From Gammaproteobacteria bacterium (GTDB lineage: Bacteria; Pseudomonadota; Gammaproteobacteria; Pseudomonadales; Pseudohongiellaceae), in NCBI GenBank assembly GCA_030752195.1, contig JASMER010000004.1, positions 1 to 32,017 on the forward strand: 32,017 nucleotides of DNA, written 5' to 3'. The position numbers and the translations under genes were made by a program. Under the pieces are notes generated by a model. It saw nothing but the letters and a program-made list of their open reading frames with translations. It did no database searches and was not told the origin of the DNA. Below, piece after piece: positions 1 to 8,224 of the stretch. The first letter of the stretch is position 1; the number at the start of each line of letters is the position of its first letter.

Positions 1-96
1 CTGGTCAAATATGGCCAAATATGCACTTATATTCACATCTATATGGGCATATATATGTGCCCAACATGGCCAAGTGGGGTATCCCTGAAAAGGGCA

Positions 97-1158
97 TCAA
101 AAATCCAGCCCAAAAACGTTACCTGGATACAGTTGACCGATATTCGCCACCGCCTTCGGGAGCTGATTGGCCCTCATTTGTGCCACCGCGGCCTCGGACA
201 GAATTCTGACGCCATTCAGCTCGCCGTCGTTGAGGTGCATTTGAACAAACTTCATGTAGTCCGTAGCGGTAGAGGTCAGCCCGCCGCCACCGGACTCAAA
301 TTTAGGAGGGCTGAGGAAATCAAAGTTCGCGAGACCCGGGCGATTGTCGGTGCGGCGCAGAGTGCCATCATTATTCGGCGCATACTGCCGAGACAGCCGA
401 GCGGCATTCTCCGGTTTGACGGAGAACCCGGTATCAACCATTCCCAGCGGCTGGAAAATCCGTGTCTCCAGAAATTCGCCAAAGCGCATGCCGGAAAGGC
501 GTTCAACCATAAAGCCCTGGACATCAACAGAGATGCTGTAGACCCATTGGCTTCCCGGTTGGTAAAAAAGCGGGATATCTCTCAGTGCGGGCATAGATTC
601 TGCCAGCGTGGCGCCCGTCAGATTCATGATGCCTGCTTTGGCATAGGCTTCGGCTACCGGCCCCTGACTGAGCGGTGGCGTATAGGCCAGCCCTCCGGTG
701 TGACTCATCAGTTCCCGCACGGTCATTGGATGCTCCGCAGGTTCAGTAACCCAGCTACCGTCCTCATTTTGCTCGACGAAGACCTGCATGCCTGCTAGTT
801 CGGGCAGATGCATCTCAACCGGATCGTCGAGCTGGAATTTACCCTCGTCCCACAACATCATCAAGGCTGTCCCAGTGACGGGTTTGGTCATGGAGAAGAT
901 TCGGAAGATGGTGTCTGTACTCATGGGCACCTGATCTTCGACATTTTGGTAACCCAGGGCTTCGTGCATCAGCACCTCTCCCTCCTGAGCTACCATCACC
1001 ACCGCACCAGACAGCTTGCCTTCGTCAATTCTGGCTTGCAAATCAGCTGCAACTGCATCCAGCCGTGCACGCTCGACATCGGCTAGGATCTGCGCAGAAG
1101 AGAAAAGCGCCACAGCTGTCACAACAAAAAGTATTTTGCTCAAGAGATTTGGCCTCAT
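97..1158 (-). pseudogene. Serine hydrolase, class C beta-lactamase/esterase family, apparently 3'-truncated
   Basis: Signal peptide, SMTK (SxxK) motif, YSIS (YxN-like) motif; GGVVMV/HEALGYQN-type family sequence. ORF stops at ...GNVFGLDF, before the C-terminal GWGG/KTG-like box expected in this family. ATG at 1158 preceded by GGGGGT. Confidence 0.75.
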
Positions 1159-1338
1159 ATCACCCCCTAGATTGGCCGACCGTCGTCGGAGAAATCATTG
1201 CCCGGATCGGTTAACAGGCCGCGCTGATCGCGCGGGCCCACTAGCTTTGAAAAATCAAAACTAACATGTTTTATGATAGAAGGCTCTCAACAAGCCGAGG
1301 GCGAGCGCTGACGGCATCGGAACTGCGGAGTCTTGTAT

Positions 1339-2991
1339 TCAGTTGTCGGTTGCACAAAGACTTTTGTCTCGATCACTGGCGTCGAGGAAAGGCCCGTCAA
1401 CACAGAGTCGGCGTCCATCCGGAGCGTCACAGGCGCCGCAGATCCCCACACCACACTTGGTCCAGTAATCAATTGCATTATAAATCCGGTCCGGGCTGCA
1501 GAATCGCCGTTCAACTGCTTCAGCTGCCCGTACCATGGGCGCCGGTCCGCAGTTGTAGAAGACGAGATTGCCCAGTTCTTCTTCAGAGAGTTGCACGAGC
1601 CGCTGTTCGAGCAGTTCTGTAATGACTCCGTGGTGACCACGGCTGCCATCATCGGTGGCGATATGCAATTCACTGACATCTTTGCTTTCTTCAAGGAAGT
1701 AAAGTCGCTCCGCACTGCGCGCACCGAAGAATATCTCGGTATTCCCGAAATCCCGGGCCAACTGATAGACCGCTGCCAGACCAGTGCCTCCAGCAACTGC
1801 CATGATTTTGGCGCCGGGCGCCGGCTTAACCGCGTTGCCGTGAGGGCCTCTGACATAGGCTTCCGTTCCGGGTTCAAGAGTCATCAACTCTTCAGTGAAT
1901 TCGCCGAGATTGATTACTGCCAGCTGGAAAGGGTCATCGGTGAGCGCGGAGAATGGCTTCTCGCCTAGGCCCGGGATCCAGAGGAAGATGAATTGGCCTG
2001 CTTCAATATCGATTTTTCTGTCGAAGCGCAGAATGCAGATATCATCGGTAATGCGTTTGTTGTCAACAAGCGTCACTGGTCTGAAACCCATATCGATGTC
2101 GTATCTGACCAGCGCTTCCGCTTGCTCGGATTTGCCCTCCAGATCGCAGGTCAGTGTTCTGAAATAGTCGGCTATTTGGTTGGTTGTCATGCCGATCAGC
2201 GCAGAGCCAATGCCAACAATCGAAGCGCCTGCCTCGAAGGTGTCACGTACATTGCTGGCACTGCTGATGCCACCACAAGCGACAACGGGCTTGTCAGTGA
2301 CCCCGGCTATTTCGCGCACGCATTCCAGTGCTCTTGGCAGAATATCTTTGCCCGACACGCCTCCTTTGCCGTTGGTCAGAACAGGATGCCCGTGGCTCTC
2401 ATAGCATTCGGGTCCCATTGTATTAATGGCGCACAAACCGTCGGCCCCGCCCTGAATGGCGGCAGCGGCAATGTCCGCAATATTCGGCACGTTAGGTGTG
2501 AGTTTGGCGACAACGGGAATGTCCACTGCCTCTTTCACCGCACTGACGATTTCTCTGACTAGGTCCGGATCCTGACCCATCGCCATACCGTAGCCTTTTG
2601 CATGTGGGCAGGACAGGTTGAGCTCGAGCCCATCTCCATGGGGCGCAAGAATTTTTGCGACCTCTACGTATTCTGAAACGCTTCCCCCGAAAATCGAAAT
2701 GAGCAGGAATTTGTCCTCAGGAACCTCCAATGCCGCCAAAAGCTCAGCCGAGCGTTCCGCACCCGGATTGGTGAGGCCGACCGCATTGGTGAAACTGCCC
2801 GGCTGATATTGGGTTAGAACGGGTTCTCGATACCCGAGCCTGGGTTCTGGCCCGATACTCTTGGTGGTAAGAACCCCCACTTCTGGTACCAGATCGAAAA
2901 AGCGCTGAATGATATTAGCTGAGCAGGTCACGATGCCGGAGGGGATGGTAAAGGGACCTGAAACGGTTTTACCTAGGAACTCGGTATTCAA
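1339..2991 (-). CDS. Fused dihydroorotate dehydrogenase-like (PyrD class 1B / DPD-like) plus PyrK-like FAD/[2Fe-2S] electron-transfer domain
   Basis: N-terminal TIM-barrel motifs (FTNAVGLTNPG, LELNLSCPHAKGYGMAMGQDPDLV, AKLTPNV, ACGGISS); C-terminal ferredoxin-reductase-like domain (AGQFIFLWIPG, AVAGGTGLAAVYQLA) ending in a [2Fe-2S] cysteine cluster CGVGICGACDAPDGRRLC. Confidence 0.88.
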   Translation of the reverse strand: MNTEFLGKTVSGPFTIPSGIVTCSANIIQRFFDLVPEVGVLTTKSIGPEPRLGYREPVLTQYQPGSFTNAVGLTNPGAERSAELLAALEVPEDKFLLISIFGGSVSEYVEVAKILAPHGDGLELNLSCPHAKGYGMAMGQDPDLVREIVSAVKEAVDIPVVAKLTPNVPNIADIAAAAIQGGADGLCAINTMGPECYESHGHPVLTNGKGGVSGKDILPRALECVREIAGVTDKPVVACGGISSASNVRDTFEAGASIVGIGSALIGMTTNQIADYFRTLTCDLEGKSEQAEALVRYDIDMGFRPVTLVDNKRITDDICILRFDRKIDIEAGQFIFLWIPGLGEKPFSALTDDPFQLAVINLGEFTEELMTLEPGTEAYVRGPHGNAVKPAPGAKIMAVAGGTGLAAVYQLARDFGNTEIFFGARSAERLYFLEESKDVSELHIATDDGSRGHHGVITELLEQRLVQLSEEELGNLVFYNCGPAPMVRAAEAVERRFCSPDRIYNAIDYWTKCGVGICGACDAPDGRRLCVDGPFLDASDRDKSLCATDN

Positions 2992-3159
2992 AACAAGCGC
3001 TTACTCTTTGACGGTAAATGAGACAGTCAAAAGGACTGCGAGCAGTAACAATGATACCAAGTCAGGCACTGCTCAGCACTTACCTTTTTTGAGTAAGCCG
3101 GGCAGAGCCCCCCGGTAACACCTGGCCTGATGCCCGTGAATAAAGCTGCTGATGGCTAA

Positions 3160-4644
3160 CTAGAGCAGCTCGTGCAGTGCGGGCTTGGTGACTTTACCCA
3201 TCGCATTCCTGGGCAAAGCTTCGACAAACTTCAGTGCTTTGGGGATTTTGTAGGAGGACATTTTTCCTTCACACCAGTTTTTCAGCTGTTCATAGTCGAG
3301 ACTGGAGGCCGGTTTGAGCGCGACGAAAGCAGTCACGGCTTCTCCCCAGGTGTCGTCTGCAACGCCGATAACGGCAACTTCAGCGATGGCTTCATGGGTA
3401 AGCAGAACACCTTCGATCTCAAGGGCCGAAAGCTTGTAGCCGCCAGACTTGATAATGTCTACGGATGAACGGCCCATGATCCGATAATAGTCGTCTTCAA
3501 GTACCGCAACGTCACCTGTACAGAACCAGCCGTCTTTGAATGACTCCCCAGTCGCTTTGGGATTGTCCCAGTATTCGAGGAATACATTATTGCCCTGTAT
3601 CCTGATTTCACCGGGCGTTTCCTCGGCTGTAATTGGTGAGTCATTCTCATCAAACAGCTGCACCTGTACACCGGGCAGTGGCTGGCCAACGCAGCCAGCC
3701 CTGCGTTCGCCGGCATAAGGGTTTGAAATCCCCATACCTATCTCCGTCATGCCGTAGCGCTCTAGCAAAACCTGGCCAGTTAACTCCTGCCATTGATTAA
3801 ACAGCTTTACCGGGCAGGCTGCTGACCCAGAGATATTTAGCCGCATGGCGTTAAATCCGTCACAGATGGACCGGACCTGCTCCTGTCCAATGTTGTCAAA
3901 GTACTGAATTAATTTTACATAGATCGTGGGCACTGCCATGAAAACATTATAGGTGCCAGATGCCACTTGTTCTGTGATGCGGGGGATATCAAATTTAGCA
4001 AACAGATGTACTGTGGCACCTGCCCACAAGCCACAGCTAAGAATATTTACAATGCCATGAATATGATGCAGTGGCAGAAACAGCGGAATGACATCCTCTC
4101 TGCTCCATGCCCAGGCCTCGATCAGAGTCGTGATCTGAGCCTTGATGGTTTTGTGAGTGCTGACCACTCCTTTAGGTTTGTTTGTGGTGCCGCTGGTAAA
4201 AAGCATCATAGCCCGGCGATCTTCTGAGACGTGGGGGAGCTCGGCAGCAGTTGTAGCCATGACCTCGTCGACGCTCAGTAACCTGATCTCCAACTTGTGG
4301 CACAGTGGAGCCAGCGTTTCATGAGACTCAGGATTGGCGATTAGTCGCGTGACGCTTGCACAGCTCAAGTAGTGCTCTAGCTCCATGACAGCTGATGCAA
4401 CGTTGAGCGGGACCGCAATACCACCAGCGCGCCAGACGCCGTGCATGACAGTAACGTAGTTGATAGAGGCGGGCAGAAAAAACGCGATCCGTTCCTCATT
4501 CAGATCACTTGTGTCTGACAGCAGACCTGAGGCAAACAGATTGGCTCTCCGGTCGACTTCGGAATAGGTAAAAGTACTATCGCCCTCGACCAGAGCGATT
4601 TTGCTGTTGTCAGGGTGCAGGTTTGGAAAGGCGTCTCTTTTCAT
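3160..4644 (-). CDS. matB: Malonyl-CoA synthetase-like acyl-CoA ligase (ANL superfamily)
   Basis: P-loop LFTSGTTNKPKGVV, HHIHGIVNILSCGLWAGA, LERYGMTEIGM, GWFCTGD, MGRSSVDIIKSGGYKLSALEIE; adjacent to madL/madM. Confidence 0.82.
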   Translation of the reverse strand: MKRDAFPNLHPDNSKIALVEGDSTFTYSEVDRRANLFASGLLSDTSDLNEERIAFFLPASINYVTVMHGVWRAGGIAVPLNVASAVMELEHYLSCASVTRLIANPESHETLAPLCHKLEIRLLSVDEVMATTAAELPHVSEDRRAMMLFTSGTTNKPKGVVSTHKTIKAQITTLIEAWAWSREDVIPLFLPLHHIHGIVNILSCGLWAGATVHLFAKFDIPRITEQVASGTYNVFMAVPTIYVKLIQYFDNIGQEQVRSICDGFNAMRLNISGSAACPVKLFNQWQELTGQVLLERYGMTEIGMGISNPYAGERRAGCVGQPLPGVQVQLFDENDSPITAEETPGEIRIQGNNVFLEYWDNPKATGESFKDGWFCTGDVAVLEDDYYRIMGRSSVDIIKSGGYKLSALEIEGVLLTHEAIAEVAVIGVADDTWGEAVTAFVALKPASSLDYEQLKNWCEGKMSSYKIPKALKFVEALPRNAMGKVTKPALHELL

Positions 4645-4683
4645 TGTTATCTACTTGAATCTTAGACAGGGGACAGTCCGCGA

Positions 4684-5442
4684 CTAAACCAGCGCGCTGA
4701 CCAGGAAGTACAAAACAGAGGGGCCCATTAAACAGCCTACTCCGGTATAGAAGGTGGCTGTCATTGCGCCATAGGGAACCAATTTGGGGTCGGTCGCCGC
4801 GAGGCCCGCTGCAACTCCGCTGGTGGTTCCCATAAGACCGCCGAACACCATAGCGGACTGCGGGTTATTAAGCCTAATCGCGCCCGCAACCATCGGTGTG
4901 CCGATCATGACCAGGATAGATTTCACAAGCCCGGCAGCAACACTAAGCGTGATAACGGCGTCGCTGGCGCCGATGGCTTCGCCGGTTACGGGGCCGACGA
5001 TATAAGTCACCGCGCCGGCTCCGATGGTGGTAATGGCCGCCGGATCTGTATAGCCAAACAGGATTGCCACAGCGGCGCCAATGACGAAAGACACCACGAC
5101 GCCCGCAAAAATAGAAATTACGCCGGCTAGCCCTGCTTTTTTCAATTCACCGAGTTGGACGCCGAAAGCTGTCGCGACGATCGCAAAATCACGCATCATG
5201 CCGCCGCCCATCAGGCCTATGCCGCCAAGCAGTGCGATATCTGCGGCACCACGGGTGCCGCCTGTGGACACTCCGCCAAAATAGGCGGCGACGAGGCCGA
5301 GCGCGATAGCGATTGCCGAGCCATGAATTCGGCCATGGGTGAGCTTGTCGGCAGCGAGGTAGGAGACCCAGATCGTGATGCCGACCACCGCAAAGGCGAC
5401 GATGAGGTTATTGCGGATAAATACTGACTCGATGAGTTCCAC
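4684..5442 (-). CDS. madM: Malonate transporter subunit MadM
   Basis: Hydrophobic multi-TM protein with MadM-like sequence (LTHGRIHGSAIAIALGLVAAYFGG...GMMRDFAIVATAFG...YIVGPVTGEAIGASDAVITLS). GTG start overlaps the madL TAG stop (TAGTG). Confidence 0.88.
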   Translation of the reverse strand: MELIESVFIRNNLIVAFAVVGITIWVSYLAADKLTHGRIHGSAIAIALGLVAAYFGGVSTGGTRGAADIALLGGIGLMGGGMMRDFAIVATAFGVQLGELKKAGLAGVISIFAGVVVSFVIGAAVAILFGYTDPAAITTIGAGAVTYIVGPVTGEAIGASDAVITLSVAAGLVKSILVMIGTPMVAGAIRLNNPQSAMVFGGLMGTTSGVAAGLAATDPKLVPYGAMTATFYTGVGCLMGPSVLYFLVSALV

Positions 5443-5831
5443 TATTGTGTCTCCCTCTTAGAGACAGCGTCGCTGTCACTGCCGCCCAAGCGGCTGATGA
5501 CAGGAACCAGAGCAAAACTTACGAAAACCGCCGCCATTCCGGCGATCAGGGCCAGCATGCCTCCATCAGTAGCGGCAGCAACATTCTGTTGGGCGGCCAT
5601 TGCCACGACGATCGGAATGTACATGGCGCTCCAGAATTTGATGCCCTCGCCAGCGGCCCCTGCCGTCAGGGCCCTGAATGATGCTGAATTGCTGGCGAAT
5701 ACCAGAAACAACATGGCGATGCCCACTCCGCCAACGTTGGCATCAACTCCCAATATCACGCCCAGCGCTTCGCCGGTTAGCATGCCTAGGATCAGACTGA
5801 CGGAAAGTAACGCGACGCCATAAATTATCAT
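5442..5831 (-). CDS. madL: Malonate transporter subunit MadL
   Basis: MIIYGVALLSVSLILGMLTGEALGVILGVDANVGGVGIAMLFLVFASN, typical of MadL; ATG at 5831 downstream of AGAGGA. The supplied ORF extends to a TTG at 5840. Confidence 0.88.
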   Translation of the reverse strand: MIIYGVALLSVSLILGMLTGEALGVILGVDANVGGVGIAMLFLVFASNSASFRALTAGAAGEGIKFWSAMYIPIVVAMAAQQNVAAATDGGMLALIAGMAAVFVSFALVPVISRLGGSDSDAVSKRETQ

Positions 5832-6264
5832 TAGTCTCAATTCCTCTTAGACGCTACCGGTCAAAGCCAGACCCGTGCGGGGCTATTACCGTACCTGATG
5901 ATATGACGGCAAGATACAGTGGTGCAATTTACGCTTGTCGAAGGCGATTTAATGAGGCGAGTTTGACGGCTCGGTCGATTCTTAGGTTTGGGTGAAGCGC
6001 TTGAGTGAGTCCGGCCGACCGGTGGTAAGAGCCCCCCAGCCGCTACCTGCACACGCGAGTCAGGCAGCGGTGGGGATCTCAAGGAGAGCCTGGGCACTAA
6101 CTAAGAGGTGTGGAGGGGTGGCGCCCAGGCAAATGCAAAACGACATCAAACCACTATGCTGTGTTGCATGATGAAAGGTAACACTAGATGTTGGGATTTG
6201 CAAGCAGTGACACAGATGTTTTTCCATGGCGCCCGATAGGCCCGCAAAGGTGATCTTGAGCAAC

Positions 6265-6295
6265 AATAATATAGTAAAGTATTTACTATGCTATT
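6265..6295. repeat. 31-nt AT-rich imperfect inverted repeat (AATA-at-ATAGTAAA-GTA-TTTACTAT-gc-TATT)
   Basis: Read directly: 8-bp perfect arms at 6271-6278/6282-6289 with 4 further matching bases on each side after a 2-nt mismatch. Confidence 0.7.
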
Positions 6296-6635
6296 AGTTC
6301 GATCGGCGCAATAATGTTTCTGTGCAGCCAGCTTGGCAGCCGCAGTGCCGTGAGTTCGTGCTTCAGCCTGACACCATGCTGCTGCTAACTGTTGCCCTCT
6401 GCCGGTGGCTGAGCGTTGAGGGTTTGAGATGCACCGGAAACAGGCTCCACAACCCCCCAAACGCCGGTTGATGGACAGGAAACCTCGGGACGTTCGCGAC
6501 TAGGGCTTGTTTTCGCAGTTTGTGGGCGCTGCTCCGGGCTGCGTTGCTTTAGTTAGGCTGCACCACCTCGGGGTGCGTTCCGAACTGGGCGTCAGCGAGC
6601 GCACTCTTGCAATAGGGAGTCGGCGACGGTACGCG

Positions 6636-7211
6636 TCATAAGTTTGTTACACTGAGTATGCAATCAGGCACAAGGGCGCGGCCGAATGGCAGCTGCAGCC
6701 CAAGCTGAGTGCCAAAATCGATGGACTGTACGGTATTGTTTGAAGCACCGAACACGCGCGCCGCAGCAATACCAACGCGACGTAATGCTGACCTGCTGGC
6801 TCTTTCATTGCCATGTTTGGCAAGCACATGGCCTACTTCGTGCGCCATGACAGCGGCGAGCTGATCCTGGTTATAGGCCACGTCAAATAGCCCCGTATAG
6901 ATCCCAATCTTGCCTCCGGGTAAAGCAAAGGCATTCGCTTGAGGACTGTCGAACACGGTGACTTCCCAACGATAAGCGGCTTGCTGTGTCGGTTCGAGGG
7001 CTGCTATCACATGGTCTGCAACGCACTGGACGTATGTGATTTCGCGGGGGTCACTACTCATAGGTAATTCTGACTGCATCTGACGATAAGCGCCTTCCCC
7101 CTTTCTGACCATTTCAGCTTCCGAATAGAGCACGATTTGCCGCCGGTTAGTGGGTGAAGTTGCGCAAGCGGCGGACAAAGCCACAACTAAAACTGCTGCA
7201 CTCAGTTTGAA
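6636..7211 (-). pseudogene. Decayed M48-family metalloprotease lipoprotein
   Basis: HEVGHVLAKHG zinc motif and FALPGGKIGIYTGL are present, but the ORF ends at LPFGRALVPDCILSVTNL with no downstream ESEAD-type zinc ligand region. Frame upstream of the GTG at 7184 encodes FKLSAAVLVVALSAAC (lipobox) but is blocked by an in-frame TAG at 7212-7214 with no ATG/GTG before the signal peptide. Confidence 0.72.
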
Positions 7212-7444
7212 CTAAGTCTCAGACACTCCTAGCTTGCGTGGAGACGCTCTCCGAGGACTTGATATCCTCCCATTCACACGATTATCGGCCTTCGGCTTCG
7301 CATGGCTAGGGAAAGATCCAGAAATTCGGACCACCCTCAGGTGGGGTGTGGGACGCAACGGGACCGCTTGCGATGAGCATAATCAAGTGCGATAGGAGGG
7401 GATAGAGGCAGGAGACGTCTTGCTTGTCAGTTGAGCCAGTGCAT

Positions 7445-8047
7445 TCAGTATGCGCATTCAGCAGGCTCCAGCTCGATCCTCAGCTCTTCTCCAGCAGTAT
7501 TTTCGGCTCGCTCATAACACTTTCCTTCGAGGTCTCTGAGTAGCCTTCTGCCGTTCTTGTTGATCAGAGTGCTTCGCGGCCTGCTACTTGAAATTAATGA
7601 GCGTGAGCGGGCAGGCTGGCCAGTAGAGATGAGGGTTCGGGTGCGCACTGCCGGGTTGCGGTAGACTCCTTTCGAAGTAGTCCGGTTCGCGATGGCTTGA
7701 TTGAGCAAGGATCCGAGCATAAGCCCCCCGATCAGTGTCCCTTCGAAGCTGCTATCGAGGCCGCTAAAGCCTCCAAAAGGTCGGTACGGAGGATAAAAGT
7801 TATTGTAGGACAGATTCACAAAGCCCCGCTTGTTGCCCCACCTGTCCCATCGATGGCGCTGGTTCCAGCGGCCACCACCGAAATCTCCGCTGTAGTTTGG
7901 ACGATAAAAGCTCCCTCTGTAGTAACCGCCGTCTCCTTGGTTGGCTCCCCATGTTGTGAAGCCCGAGTTTGATCGGTGATCTGCAGCTGCAGACTGGCTG
8001 AAAAGGACAGCGCAAACGGCTGGCAGTAAGAAAAGATGTGTTTTCAT
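7445..8047 (-). CDS. Secreted hypothetical protein rich in Gly/Arg/aromatic residues
   Basis: Signal peptide MKTHLFLLPAVCAVLFSQSAAA; YYRGSFYRPNYSGDFGGGRWNQRHRWDRWGNKRGF low-complexity segment; two Cys near the C-terminus. Confidence 0.7.
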   Translation of the reverse strand: MKTHLFLLPAVCAVLFSQSAAADHRSNSGFTTWGANQGDGGYYRGSFYRPNYSGDFGGGRWNQRHRWDRWGNKRGFVNLSYNNFYPPYRPFGGFSGLDSSFEGTLIGGLMLGSLLNQAIANRTTSKGVYRNPAVRTRTLISTGQPARSRSLISSSRPRSTLINKNGRRLLRDLEGKCYERAENTAGEELRIELEPAECAY

Positions 8048-8224
8048 CGGGTTGACCTGGCGAACAGAGACGGATGTAGGGATCGCTTCTCGGAAGATAA
8101 CTCTGTCAGACTAAATTGAAAAGACCTCAAAACGATACCTGGGCCGCCAAAGGCAGCATAGTCAGTCTCACCGTCGTGCACAATTAACAGTCAGATGCCC
8201 GTATGGACTCTCAGGTAAACACGA

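Noticed and set aside
43-798. 251-aa plus-strand ORF opposite the serine hydrolase
   Set aside because: Composition and lack of motifs indicate a shadow ORF.
1333-1968. Long plus-strand ORF (211 aa) opposite the PyrDK-like gene
   Set aside because: Antisense shadow ORF with no recognisable domain; the minus-strand frame has clear family motifs.
3085-3125. Possible terminator hairpin CCGGG...CCCGG between matB and the PyrDK-like gene
   Set aside because: No U-tract follows the stem on the minus strand, so a rho-independent terminator is not supported.
6540-6660. Integron attC-like site (GTTAGGC and GTTACAC heptamers)
   Set aside because: Both heptamers have the same orientation, the expected paired inverted R'/R'' structure is absent, and there are no integrase or cassette arrays nearby.
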